A stretch of DNA of 64,000 nucleotides from Thermasporomyces sp036564245 (GTDB lineage Bacteria > Actinomycetota > Actinomycetes > Propionibacteriales > Actinopolymorphaceae): positions 51,022-115,021 of the forward strand of contig DATCKU010000086.1 in the NCBI GenBank assembly GCA_036564245.1. The letters run 5' to 3'. This document shows, piece by piece, positions 34,325 to 43,251 of the stretch. The position numbers and the translations under genes are program-made. The notes under the pieces were generated by a model. That model was not told the DNA's origin and did no database searches. It saw only the letters and a list, made by a program, of their open reading frames with translations. Position 1 is the first letter of the stretch, and every line of letters starts with the position of its first letter.

Positions 34325-34537
34325 GGCAGCTCTCCTTCTGGCTTGTGGTCCGCGAAGCCAAGCCGATCGAGAAAGACGAATCGACCATGCACGAAGCGGT
34401 CGACGGAGGTGGGCTTCGCCCTACCTGCGGACCCGGTCGGCCCCCTCCAGGCACAGGCCCCTCACGATAGCGCAACAAGGCCTTTCGGCGAGGCGTTCGT
34501 GCCAACGGTCGTCCTGCTGTGCACGAGCGCGCGAAGC

Positions 34538-35365
34538 TCAGGCGTAGCGGAGGAGGAAGTCGTAGACGGACGAGAGGAACGCCGCACGCCCGTCCCGTCG
34601 TACGTTGTGGCCGGCTCCTTCGATGTGCACCGCCTGAAGCTTGCCACCTGCGGCCGCGGCGCACTCCTCGGCGAACGCGTCGGAGATGAGCGAGCCACGC
34701 TCGGTGTCGCCGTGGAGCAGCAGCACCGGACAGCTCATCTCGCCAAGCATCTCAAGGAGTGCGTGTGGTGGACGGTACGGCGCTTCGAACAACGCCATGT
34801 TGAGCTGCCGCTTCGACACGGCCCACGGCTCGATCTCGTCCTCCGGCCAGGCCGGCTCGCGTTCTCGGCAGGCAGCCATGCAGGCGGCCAGGTCACCCGA
34901 CCGCGCTTCACGCAGCCAATCCGGGACCTGGAAGGGCGAACCTTCGTAGGAGGCGTACACCTCGGGAGGCGGATCCTCGAGCACGATGGCCCGGACCAGA
35001 TCGGGGCGTTCCGCCGCCACTGTCGATGTGACGACGGCACCCATCGAGTGGCCGATGACGACGACCCCACCGCGTGCGGCCGCGTCGATGGCCTCGAGCA
35101 CCGTCACAGCATCGGCAACGTTGGCGAAGTGGCTCAACGAGTCGTCTGGCAAACCAGACTCGCCATGACCACGGGCGTCGAATGCCAGCGACTTCCAGCG
35201 CTTGTTCGACACGTCGTCCAGCGCTTTGATAAAGGGCCCCCAGCACTCGGCCGAGTCACTGAACCCGTGCAAGAACACGAGGTCGACCGGTGAGCCGGTG
35301 CTCCGGTAGGCCAGATGTGCGATCCTGCCACGCTCACTGAATGGTTCGCTTGATGTGCTGCCCAT
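34538..35365 (-). CDS. Alpha/beta-hydrolase
   Basis: A 275-residue hydrolase with an intact triad. The oxyanion motif is FLHGFSD (31-37), the nucleophile elbow GHSMGA has Ser107, the acid is in LLLHGDTERG and the histidine in GAGHNVRRDG. A short cap lies between (PPPEVYASYEGSPFQVPDW). It resembles esterases and lactone hydrolases; no substrate can be named. It stands between the actP terminator hairpin and the VOC gene. Confidence 0.88.
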   Translation of the reverse strand: MGSTSSEPFSERGRIAHLAYRSTGSPVDLVFLHGFSDSAECWGPFIKALDDVSNKRWKSLAFDARGHGESGLPDDSLSHFANVADAVTVLEAIDAAARGGVVVIGHSMGAVVTSTVAAERPDLVRAIVLEDPPPEVYASYEGSPFQVPDWLREARSGDLAACMAACREREPAWPEDEIEPWAVSKRQLNMALFEAPYRPPHALLEMLGEMSCPVLLLHGDTERGSLISDAFAEECAAAAGGKLQAVHIEGAGHNVRRDGRAAFLSSVYDFLLRYA

Positions 35366-35457
35366 TCCGTCATGCTAGCGACGATCCCGCGGACCTTTAA
35401 GCGGTGCAGATTCGCACGATCTGGTGGAAGGCCGGACCAGGCACACCTCATGGAGGG

Positions 35458-35521
35458 GCGGTGGCCGAGTCGGCTCACTGGAGTGGGGAGCGGGGCTCGG
35501 CATATCCGACTCGGCCACCGC
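35458..35521. terminator. Strong hairpin after the actP gene
   Basis: GCGGTGGCCGAGTCGG (35458-35473) and CCGACTCGGCCACCGC (35506-35521) form a perfect 16-bp stem with a 32-nt loop. It lies 92 bp beyond the symporter stop, and would end the DUF485-actP transcript. Confidence 0.75.
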
Positions 35522-35612
35522 GGGTTGGCTCGGTCGCCTGGCTGAGCGTGGTGTCCGGGGCGCGCCCGGGGGCGTCAGGCGGCGGGACAGCTCACGCGAG
35601 CGACCGGTGGGT

Positions 35613-37292
35613 TCAGTGGCGTATGGCCGCCTCCGCACCCGCACCGGTGAGCGACCGAACCTCCAACTCGGCGTACTTCTCTTCGGCTTCCGAGTCCTTC
35701 GACAGCACCGTGCCCAGCCAGCCGAAGAAGAAGCCGAGTGGAATCGACAACAAGCCGGGGTTGTCGAGCGGGAACCACGAGAAGTCGACGCCCGCCGGGA
35801 ACAGCGAGGCGCTGCTGCCGTCCGGGTTCACCTTGCCTGACACGACTGGCGAGAAGAACACCAGCAGGACGGCGCTGGCGAGACCACCGTAGATGCTCCA
35901 CACCGCACCGCTCGTGTTGAAGCGCTTCCAGAACAGGTTGTAGATGACCGCGGGCAGGTTCGCCGAGGCGGCCACCGCGAAGGCGAGTGCCACGAGGAAT
36001 GCGACGTTGAGCCGTTGGGCCGGAATGGCCAGCAGGATCGACACGCCCCCGATGATGAACGCCGCGACGCGTGCCGCGCGCACCTCCTGACGTTCGGTCA
36101 CCTGACCGCGCTTGATCACGTGGGCGTAGATGTCGTGCGCGAACGACGACGCCGAGGCCAGCGTGAGGCCGGCGACCACAGCGAGGATCGTCGCGAACGC
36201 CACGGCCGAGATCAACGCCAGCATGATGGCACCACCCGTCGAGCCCGCTCCGCCACCGGCGGCCTGGGCGACCAGAGGCGACGCCACGTTGCCTGCGGTT
36301 TGCGCGATCTGCGATTCGGGTCCGGTGTCGACCAGCGCCGCGGCGCCGAAGCCGAGCACGAGGGTCAGCAGGTAGAAGGCTCCGATGATGCCGATCGCCC
36401 AGCTGACCGACGTGCGGGCGGCGCGGGAGGTCGGAACCGTGTAGAAGCGGATCAGGATGTGGGGAAGACCTGCCGTGCCGAGCACGAGCGCGAGGCTCAA
36501 CGAGAGGAAGTCGATCTTCGACGTGAGGCTCCCGCCGTACCGCAGACCCGGCTCCAGGAAGGCGTCGCCCTTGCCGCTGTTCTCGGCCGCGGTGCCCAGG
36601 AGCTCGGAGAGGTTGAATCCGAACTTGGCCAACACGATGATCGAGACCAGGATCGTGCCGCCCATGAGCAAGGCGGCCTTGACGATCTGGACCCAGGTCG
36701 TGCCCTTCATGCCACCGACGGTGACGTAGAAGATCATCAGGGCACCGACGATGACGATGGTGAGGTTCTTCGCGACGTCGCTCGTGACGCCGAGCAGCAG
36801 GGCGACGAGCGAGCCGGCTCCCACCATCTGGGCCAGCAGGTAGAAGATCGAGACACCGAGCGTGGAGACCGCCGCGGCCGTGCGGACGGGACGCTGCCTC
36901 ATGCGGTACGCAAGCTGGTCGGCGAGTGTGAACCGTCCGGAGTTCCGCAGCAGCTCGGCCACCAGAAGCAGTGCCACGAGCCATGCCACCAGGAAGCCAA
37001 TGGAGTAGAGGAATCCGTCGTACCCCGACAGCGCGATAGCGCCCGAGATGCCGAGGAACGAGGCGGCCGACATGTAGTCGCCGGAGATCGCCATGCCGTT
37101 CTGGAAGCCAGAGAAGGACCGGCCGGCGGCGTAGTAGTCGGTCGCGGTCTTGTTCTGCCGGCTCGCTATCAGGGTGACGTAAAGCGTCACCGCGACCACG
37201 GCCAGGAAGAGGACGATCGTGAGGGTTCGGTGTGGGGCGGCGGTTTCGGCCGAGGCAAGGGAGATCGCCGCCGGGTATGTGAGCACGCTCAT
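35613..37292 (-). CDS. actP: Cation/acetate symporter (ActP-like)
   Basis: 559 residues from the ATG at 37292. The sodium:solute symporter family fold shows about 13 membrane helices, with GDYMSAASFLGISGAIAL in helix 2, GGMKGTTWVQIVKA in helix 5-6, and HILIRFYTVPTSRAARTSVS, the signature region of ActP. It imports acetate with Na+ or H+. Its ATG overlaps the DUF485 stop (ATGA), and acsA nearby uses the product. The C-terminal tail is charged and cytoplasmic. Confidence 0.94.
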   Translation of the reverse strand: MSVLTYPAAISLASAETAAPHRTLTIVLFLAVVAVTLYVTLIASRQNKTATDYYAAGRSFSGFQNGMAISGDYMSAASFLGISGAIALSGYDGFLYSIGFLVAWLVALLLVAELLRNSGRFTLADQLAYRMRQRPVRTAAAVSTLGVSIFYLLAQMVGAGSLVALLLGVTSDVAKNLTIVIVGALMIFYVTVGGMKGTTWVQIVKAALLMGGTILVSIIVLAKFGFNLSELLGTAAENSGKGDAFLEPGLRYGGSLTSKIDFLSLSLALVLGTAGLPHILIRFYTVPTSRAARTSVSWAIGIIGAFYLLTLVLGFGAAALVDTGPESQIAQTAGNVASPLVAQAAGGGAGSTGGAIMLALISAVAFATILAVVAGLTLASASSFAHDIYAHVIKRGQVTERQEVRAARVAAFIIGGVSILLAIPAQRLNVAFLVALAFAVAASANLPAVIYNLFWKRFNTSGAVWSIYGGLASAVLLVFFSPVVSGKVNPDGSSASLFPAGVDFSWFPLDNPGLLSIPLGFFFGWLGTVLSKDSEAEEKYAELEVRSLTGAGAEAAIRH

Positions 37293-37651
37293 GAGTGGAC
37301 CGCCTTCCGGAACCTCGCGGCCAGGTCGTCCGCCGCAGGATCGAGCTTCTGCCGCGCATGACGGTTGTAGAGATAGGCGATGAGGAACGTGGACGCGAAC
37401 TGGAGCAGACCGAATATCAAGGCCACATTGATGTTTCCGACAACCTTCGTACTCATGAAGCCGGTCGCCCAGTTGGCGCACAGCACGTAGAGCATGTACC
37501 ACGCGAGGAACACGATGGTCCACGGGAACGCGAAGCCGCGGTAGCGACGCCGAAGTTCGGCGAACTCACTGCTTCGGGCCAGCTCGGCATAGGCTTCGCG
37601 TTCTCTCGTGGCCTGGGATTCAGCCCCGCGATCAGCCACTGGATCGGTCAC
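37289..37651 (-). CDS. DUF485 small membrane protein
   Basis: 120 residues from a GTG preceded by GGAGGTGGG; the longer open frame upstream is not used. After a charged helix (REREAYAELARSSEFAELRRRYRGFAFPWT) come two membrane helices (FLAWYMLYVLCANW and NVALIFGLLQFASTFLIAYLY). DUF485 proteins are almost always encoded before ActP-type symporters and are thought to be accessory subunits. The ATGA overlap with actP supports that. Confidence 0.92.
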   Translation of the reverse strand: MTDPVADRGAESQATREREAYAELARSSEFAELRRRYRGFAFPWTIVFLAWYMLYVLCANWATGFMSTKVVGNINVALIFGLLQFASTFLIAYLYNRHARQKLDPAADDLAARFRKAVHS

Positions 37652-37977
37652 GTTACCCACCTCCACGATAGGTTTCGCCAGGGGTCGATCGGATGGTCTG
37701 GGCACGGTCTGCCGAGTGCGTGATTCCCCTGGCGTGCTGACGGTGCCAGCACGAAGCCCGGATCGCGTCCCCGCGCTGCGCACCGGAGCAACCAAGGCAC
37801 ACCGTCACGACGGGCCGACCCGTGAGAAGCCGTGGCGGTGCCTTCCTGTGACGCTAGGGCGTTGCGGAAGCGCGTGGAAAGATGCCACACCGTACGACTC
37901 GATGAACGGTGTCACATGTGCGACGTACGGATGGTGTCGTGCGTTATTCGGCAGCCGGACCGAAACTTGCGTACTGT

Positions 37978-39732
37978 TCAGGGCTGTCGTGCCGGGTGGT
38001 GACGGGGCAGGCCGCGTTCGAGGTTGAGGAGCTCGGGCGCGTGCAGACGCACCATGGTGCGGGCGACGTGCGGGGGAGTGTGCCGCGCGGTGAGGAGAGA
38101 CCCGATCACCATGGTGGCAAAGGCGATCGGCACGCTCCACGCGGCAGGGTGTTCGAGAAGCACGGCGGCCCAGCCGGAGAGCTCGGCGACGAGAGTCACC
38201 ACCACGGCGCTGCCTGCCAGTGCGCCTCCGACCAGCAGTCCGGCGATCGCTCCGGTCGGTGTGAGCCGTCGCCACCAGATTCCCAGCACCAGCAGAGGAC
38301 AGAAGGTCGACGCGGACACTGCGAACGCGAGACCGACGACGGAGGCGACGCTCAACCGTTCGGACACCAGAGCCAGCGCCACCGGGACCGCCACAGCCGC
38401 TACCGCCGACAGTCGAAAACCCGTCACCCCGCCCGCCCATCGGCGTACCAGATCCTGTGACAGGACCCCGGTCACCGAGACCGCGAGCCCGGACGACGTG
38501 GAGAGGAACGCGGCGAACGCCCCGGCCGTCACCAGCATGCCGAGCGCCTGTCCGCCCGGACCTGGCAGCAGTCGGTGCGGCAGCTCGAGCACCACGGCGT
38601 CGGTGCGGCCGGTGAGCAGAAGCTCCGGAGCATAGAGCCGGCCAAGGGCGCCATAGATCGCCGGGAACAGATAGAACGCGCCCAGCAGGCCCACGACCGC
38701 GAGCGCCGTACGCCGTGCCGCCCGTCCGTCCGGGTTGGTGTAGAAGCGCACGAGCACGTGCGGCAGGCCCATGGTGCCGAGGAAGGTCGCGAGGATGAGG
38801 GAGTACGTCGCATAGAGCGGATGCGGATGGCCGCTGCCTAGCAGGCGTACCCACGAGTCACCCTCGACCGACCGAAGGTTCTCCGACGTGGGCACCACGG
38901 CGCCGGCCGGAAACTTTAGGGTCGTGCCGGCCGCGACGACGTGCTCGCCTGGCCGCAGCCGGACCCGCTCGTCGGCGCGTCTCGTCCCGTCGAGCAGCCC
39001 GTCCACTCTCACGGTCGTGGGCTGCTCCACGACGATCACGACGTCGGACTTGACCTGCACGTCGGTCGTCTCGCGAAACGTGGGGATGCGGTGCTCGGGA
39101 TCGGTGACGCTCGGCGCTCCGTCGGCCCGCCACGCCATCACGAGGAACGCCACGGGTAGCGCGATCGCGGTGAGCTTCAGCCAGTACTGGAACGCCTGGA
39201 CGAACGTGATGCTGCGCATTCCCCCGGACAGCACGTTCACGAGCACCACGCCGCCGACCAGCATGCCGCCGGCCCAGGCCGGCGCACCGGTCACGATCTG
39301 CAGGGTGAGGCCGGCGCCGCGGAACTGCGGCATCAGGTAGAGCCAGCCGATCAGGACGACCAGCACGCTCGCGACCCGGCGCGCGGCTCCGGACTCCAGA
39401 CGGGCCTCGGCGAAGTCGGGCAGCGTGTAGGCGCCGGAGCGTCGAAGCGGGGCTGCCACCAGGACGAGCAGGACGAGATAGCCCGCGGTCCAGCCGACCG
39501 GGTACCACAGCATGTCGGCGCCGTACGTCATGATCAGCCCAGCCGCGCCCAGGAACGACGCCGCCGACAGGTACTCCCCGCCGATCGCCGACGCGTTCCA
39601 TGTGGGGGAGACCATGCGGGACGCGACGTAGAAGTCGGATGTCGTACGCGAGAGCCGCAGGCCGTACACGCCGATCGCGAGCGTGAGCGTCGTGACGACC
39701 ACGACGGCGAGCAGTCCCGCGACCGGGTTCAC
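37978..39732 (-). CDS. Second sodium:solute symporter with an external insert
   Basis: A 584-residue SSS-family permease, related to ActP but longer. Helix motifs include GGEYLSAASFLGAAGLIM and HVLVRFYTNPDGRAARRT. Between helices 6 and 7 lies a polar insert of about 95 residues (about 205-298), rich in beta strands (VQVKSDVVIVVEQPTTVRVD; RLRPGEHVVAAGTTLKFPAG), which should fold outside the membrane. This insert is absent from the actP product at 35613. The substrate is unknown; a short-chain carboxylate is likely. It is downstream of the LytS/LytTR pair. Confidence 0.88.
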   Translation of the reverse strand: MNPVAGLLAVVVVTTLTLAIGVYGLRLSRTTSDFYVASRMVSPTWNASAIGGEYLSAASFLGAAGLIMTYGADMLWYPVGWTAGYLVLLVLVAAPLRRSGAYTLPDFAEARLESGAARRVASVLVVLIGWLYLMPQFRGAGLTLQIVTGAPAWAGGMLVGGVVLVNVLSGGMRSITFVQAFQYWLKLTAIALPVAFLVMAWRADGAPSVTDPEHRIPTFRETTDVQVKSDVVIVVEQPTTVRVDGLLDGTRRADERVRLRPGEHVVAAGTTLKFPAGAVVPTSENLRSVEGDSWVRLLGSGHPHPLYATYSLILATFLGTMGLPHVLVRFYTNPDGRAARRTALAVVGLLGAFYLFPAIYGALGRLYAPELLLTGRTDAVVLELPHRLLPGPGGQALGMLVTAGAFAAFLSTSSGLAVSVTGVLSQDLVRRWAGGVTGFRLSAVAAVAVPVALALVSERLSVASVVGLAFAVSASTFCPLLVLGIWWRRLTPTGAIAGLLVGGALAGSAVVVTLVAELSGWAAVLLEHPAAWSVPIAFATMVIGSLLTARHTPPHVARTMVRLHAPELLNLERGLPRHHPARQP

Positions 39733-39771
39733 GCGAGCCGTCTCCTTCCGGGTCGGTTACACGGTCAGTCG

Positions 39772-40218
39772 CTAGGAGCGGTCCACGAGTTCGGCGAACT
39801 CGCGCTCGTTGCGTTCGGCATGGCGGACGAAGAACCACGCGGTGGCGAACAGTGCGGGATACACGATGCCGCCGAGCAGGAGCCAGGGCAGCGGCAGGCC
39901 CAAGGAGTGCGCTGAACCGAGTTGGGGAGCAAGTGCCAGGAGAGCGGGCAGCCCGAGCAACAGGGCGCCGGCGACCGCGAGGACCAGCAGGGCCAGTCGT
40001 AGTTGGGCGCGGATCAACGAATGCATGTAGACCTGGCCGATGGGCGTCTGGGCGTCGATCTCACGCGCGGCGTACTCGCGCTGGCGTAGCGAGGCGCGCA
40101 TCCGCGGGCTGGTCACGACGATCCGACGCGGTGGGTGAGGTCGGCTGTCCGGGGCAGGCTCTTTGCGCGAGGAGGCGGCACCCTGCGGTTCCTGAGCGGC
40201 TGCAGGCCGATCGCTCAT
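39772..40218 (-). CDS. Small two-helix membrane protein, likely symporter partner
   Basis: 148 residues. The first 70 are proline-rich and then charged; two membrane helices follow (LALLVLAVAGALLLGLPALLALA and WLLLGGIVYPALFATAWFFV). It stands where DUF485 stands beside actP and has the same topology, so it is probably the accessory subunit of the second symporter (inference). Its start overlaps the response-regulator stop by ATGA, and the symporter starts 39 bp after it. Confidence 0.75.
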   Translation of the reverse strand: MSDRPAAAQEPQGAASSRKEPAPDSRPHPPRRIVVTSPRMRASLRQREYAAREIDAQTPIGQVYMHSLIRAQLRLALLVLAVAGALLLGLPALLALAPQLGSAHSLGLPLPWLLLGGIVYPALFATAWFFVRHAERNEREFAELVDRS

Positions 40219-40961
40219 CGCACGTCACCTCGCCCGGGCCTCGCCCGTCGGACGAGGATGTCGCGCAGCTCGGCGGTATGCCGTCGGCTGACCTGCAACT
40301 CGGCGTCACCCACACGGACCACGCAACGGCCGGAGTCGAACCGAACCTCCGAGATGTGCGGAAGCGCCACCAGCAGTCGCCGGTGGATGCGGACGAAACC
40401 CGCGTCCTGCCACTGCGATTCCAACGTGGTAAGCGGAACGCGGACCAGGTGGCTGCCTTCAGCGGTGTGGAGCCGTGCGTAGTCGCCTTGTGCCTCGACA
40501 TACAGCACGTCCCGACGTGAGACGAACCTCGTCACGCCACCGAGCTCGATGGCAATGGTCTCGGTGTCGATCCCGTCGCGTGGTGTCTTCGACCCCGACG
40601 CTGTCCGCTCGGCGACCCGGCGGACGGCCTCGGCCAGTCGTTCGGGTCGGACCGGCTTGAGCAGGTAGTCGACGACATCGAGCTCGAACGCGTCGACGGC
40701 GTGCTCGTCGTACGCGGTCACGAAGACCACCGCGGGTGGGTCGGAGAAGCGGGCGAGCACCTTGGCCAGGTCGAGTCCGGTGAGGCCCGGCATGCGAATG
40801 TCGAGGAAGATCGCGTCGAGGGTCTCACGCTCGATGATACGCAGCGCGTCTGTACTGCTACCAACAGTGAGAATGGTCTCGATTCGTCCGTCGCGGCGTA
40901 GCAGGTAGTCAAGCTCTTCCCGGGCCGGGAGTTCGTCGTCGACCACCAGGACACGCAGCAT
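40215..40961 (-). CDS. LytTR-type response regulator
   Basis: 248 residues. The receiver domain has acidic pocket D8-D9, phospho-acceptor Asp54 (IFLDIRMPG), Thr/Ser and Lys further on (FVTAYDEHAVDAF, YLLKPVRPERLAE). The C-terminal LytTR DNA-binding domain covers about 145-245 (FVSRRDVLYVEAQGDYARLH, FVRIHRRLLVALPHISEV). It is paired with the LytS-type kinase upstream and leads into the symporter genes, resembling BtsSR/pyruvate-sensing or LytST carboxylate-import systems. Confidence 0.93.
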   Translation of the reverse strand: MLRVLVVDDELPAREELDYLLRRDGRIETILTVGSSTDALRIIERETLDAIFLDIRMPGLTGLDLAKVLARFSDPPAVVFVTAYDEHAVDAFELDVVDYLLKPVRPERLAEAVRRVAERTASGSKTPRDGIDTETIAIELGGVTRFVSRRDVLYVEAQGDYARLHTAEGSHLVRVPLTTLESQWQDAGFVRIHRRLLVALPHISEVRFDSGRCVVRVGDAELQVSRRHTAELRDILVRRARPGRGDVR

Positions 40962-41052
40962 GGCCGGACTCTAGTGAGGCTTTGGTGAGCTTCGCCACAG
41001 TCGGGTGAAGCCGAGGCGGGTCCGCAACCGGAAGACACCAGCGGCGTGGCCG

Positions 41053-42240
41053 TCACGAGGACGCGCGAACGCCGGGACGGAACTTCGGGATCCGCATGCT
41101 GACCTTGGTGCCCGCGCCTTCGGCCGTTTCCACGACGAGGCCGTACTCGTCACCGAAGACCGCACGCAACCGCTCGTCGACGTTGCCGAGACCCACCGAG
41201 TCCGACGTCGGATCGCCGGCGAGCGTTCGGCGTACCCGCTCGGGGTCCATTCCGACGCCGTCGTCCTCGATCGAGATCAGGCACTCGTTCCCCATGTCCT
41301 GTGCGTCGATCGTGATGCAGCCGACGTCCGGCTTCTTCTCCAGGCCGTGTCGTACGGCGTTCTCCACCAGAGGCTGCAAGCACAGGAACGGAATCGCGAC
41401 CGGCAACACCTCAGGTGCCACCCGGAGCGTCACCTGGAGCCGATCACCGAACCGCGCCTTCTCGAGCAACAGGTAGCGGTCGATGGAGCGCAGTTCCTCT
41501 GCCAGCGTGGTGAACTCCCCGTGCCGGCGAAACGAGTACCGGGTGAAGTCGGCGAACTCCAGCAACAGGTCGCGGGCGCGTTCGGGATCGGTGCGGACGA
41601 ACGACGCGATCGCGGTCAGCGAGTTGTAGATGAAGTGCGGCGAGATCTGCGCCCGAAGCGCGCGGACCTCCGCCTCCATGGCACGCGTGCGCTGGCGGTC
41701 GAGCTCGGCGAGCTCCAGCTGGCCGGACACCCAGCGGGCCACCTCGATCGTCGCGCGGATGAGCGCCGCCGAGGTCTCCCGGCTGTAGGCCTGCAGGGTG
41801 CCGACCACGCGGTCGTCCACCGTGAGCGGAGTGACGACGACGTGCCGGATCGGGCAGTCGAGCTTGCCGCAGTCGACCCGGTCCGGGCCTACGACGTCGG
41901 TACGCCCCTGACGAAGTGCCGCCTTGGCGTGGTCGATCGCGGCGGCATCGTGGTGGTCGCTGCCTGTGCCGTCCCAGGCGAGCAGCCGCTCGGCGTCGGT
42001 CAAGGCGACGGCTTCGGTGCCGAGGAGTGCGCGGAGGTGGCGGATCGCGCGTTCTGCGCTGGCCTTGTTGAGACCGGTACGAAGCGGAGGGGACGCGAGT
42101 GAGGCCGTGTGCAACGTACGAAACGTCGCCTGGTCGGCCGGCGTACCGAACTGCCGCCGATGCCGAGCGAGCCAGACGAGGAGCGCGCCCGCGCCGATCA
42201 CGACCAGGACGACGGTCACGATGGGGACCACGTCGCTCAC
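41053..42240 (-). CDS. LytS-type sensor histidine kinase
   Basis: 395 residues from a GTG with a leaderless-type TACGGT before it. One N-terminal membrane helix (VTVVLVVIGAGALLVWLA, 8-25) is followed by a GAF-like sensor (residues about 45-170, with C124 and C129 in DCGKLDCP). The HisKA_7TM/LytS dimerisation motif ALRAQISPHFIYNSL has His202, and the ATP domain has PFLCLQPLVENAVRHGL and GIGMD-like ISIEDDGVGMDP. The two cysteines might bind a redox cofactor. It has only one membrane helix, fewer than classical LytS. Confidence 0.9.
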   Translation of the reverse strand: MSDVVPIVTVVLVVIGAGALLVWLARHRRQFGTPADQATFRTLHTASLASPPLRTGLNKASAERAIRHLRALLGTEAVALTDAERLLAWDGTGSDHHDAAAIDHAKAALRQGRTDVVGPDRVDCGKLDCPIRHVVVTPLTVDDRVVGTLQAYSRETSAALIRATIEVARWVSGQLELAELDRQRTRAMEAEVRALRAQISPHFIYNSLTAIASFVRTDPERARDLLLEFADFTRYSFRRHGEFTTLAEELRSIDRYLLLEKARFGDRLQVTLRVAPEVLPVAIPFLCLQPLVENAVRHGLEKKPDVGCITIDAQDMGNECLISIEDDGVGMDPERVRRTLAGDPTSDSVGLGNVDERLRAVFGDEYGLVVETAEGAGTKVSMRIPKFRPGVRASS

Positions 42241-42246
42241 GCGGAC

Positions 42247-42252
42247 ACCGTA
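42247..42252 (-). promoter_or_regulatory. -10 element of a leaderless kinase-regulator-symporter transcript
   Basis: TACGGT on the minus strand ends 6 nt before the GTG at 42240. It is the likely promoter for the run of four same-strand genes 42240-37978. Confidence 0.45.
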
Positions 42253-42359
42253 CGACGCTCCGGCTCATGGCGTGCTCCGGCGACCGGGGACAAGGACCGT
42301 TGCAAGCCAGCGGGGCCGGTCGTCGATCGACGTGCGGAGTCTGGTCGACGTGCCGTCTT

Positions 42360-43097
42360 CTAGTCGAAGTGGGTCGGGCGGCCGGGGTCGCGACCGTGGG
42401 CGATCAAGGTCGCGAGCTGGTCCACCGTCACGCGGGCCGTCGACAGCTCCGGCAGGTCGTCGAGCGCGAAGAAGCCGACGTCGGTGGTCTCACCGTCCAG
42501 GCCGGCGCGAGGCTCGGCGTCGTCGCAGGGCTGGACCAGGAAGAAGAGCTTGTAGATGTGCCACGGGCTCTCGGCGTGGCCGTTGCTGCGCGACCCGTCG
42601 TAGACGGCCGCGAGCTTCGTCGCCCGGACCGTGAGCCCTGCCTCCTCGGCGAACTCCCGCTCCACCGCCTCCGAGGGCGTGTCGAGCGCATCCGCCCAAC
42701 CGCCTGGGAGCGTCCAGCGACCGTCACGGGCCTCCTGGACGAGCAGGATCCGGTCGTCCCTGATCAGTGCCCCGCGCACGTCGACCTTCGGCGTCGCGTG
42801 TCCGGCTTCGGCGGCCAACGCGGCACGGAACTCCGCCGGATCCGACCCGGACAGCATGCCCATGATCTCCGCCGAGATCGCCTGGATCCGGTTGTATCGC
42901 GCGATGGCGTAGCGGTCGGTCTCGTACGTGAGGCCGTTGCGGGAGAGCGCGGCGAGCTCGACGGCGAGCGAGTGCAGCCGTTGGCCTGGCGATGGGGGTC
43001 GACTCTCGTCGGAGGAGTCGGGGGTCGCAGGCGCCGGCTCGGCTGGCAGTTCGGCGGTCCCTTCGAGGCTCGTCTGCGTGCGGGCGTCCGGCGTCAT
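42360..43097 (-). CDS. Nudix hydrolase with N-terminal helical domain
   Basis: 245 residues from the ATG at 43097. A disordered start is followed by a helical Nudix-associated domain (RLHSLAVELAALSRNGLTYE, DRYAIARYNRIQAISAEIMG). The Nudix box LPGGWADALDTPSEAVEREF-AEEAGL is complete except that the first conserved glutamate is aspartate. This architecture is common in Bacilli and actinomycetes and includes ADP-ribose pyrophosphatase-like enzymes; substrate not established. Confidence 0.87.
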   Translation of the reverse strand: MTPDARTQTSLEGTAELPAEPAPATPDSSDESRPPSPGQRLHSLAVELAALSRNGLTYETDRYAIARYNRIQAISAEIMGMLSGSDPAEFRAALAAEAGHATPKVDVRGALIRDDRILLVQEARDGRWTLPGGWADALDTPSEAVEREFAEEAGLTVRATKLAAVYDGSRSNGHAESPWHIYKLFFLVQPCDDAEPRAGLDGETTDVGFFALDDLPELSTARVTVDQLATLIAHGRDPGRPTHFD

Positions 43098-43251
43098 ATG
43101 GCTCAGTCTCTCAGACGGGCCTGGCAAGGCCGCGCGAGTTGTGCGGGACCGGCACGTGTCCCGTAGTCCTGCCGACTGCCCCGTGATGCTCAGCGTGGTG
43201 TCGCGGCTCGTTGCACCCCGGGCTGCTTGCGCTCTGGCGCCACCGGCTGCC

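Noticed and set aside
35461..35520. A sequence starting GTGGCCGAGTCGG that recalls a serine tRNA
   Set aside because: It is one long perfect hairpin without anticodon or T-arm, so it is a terminator.
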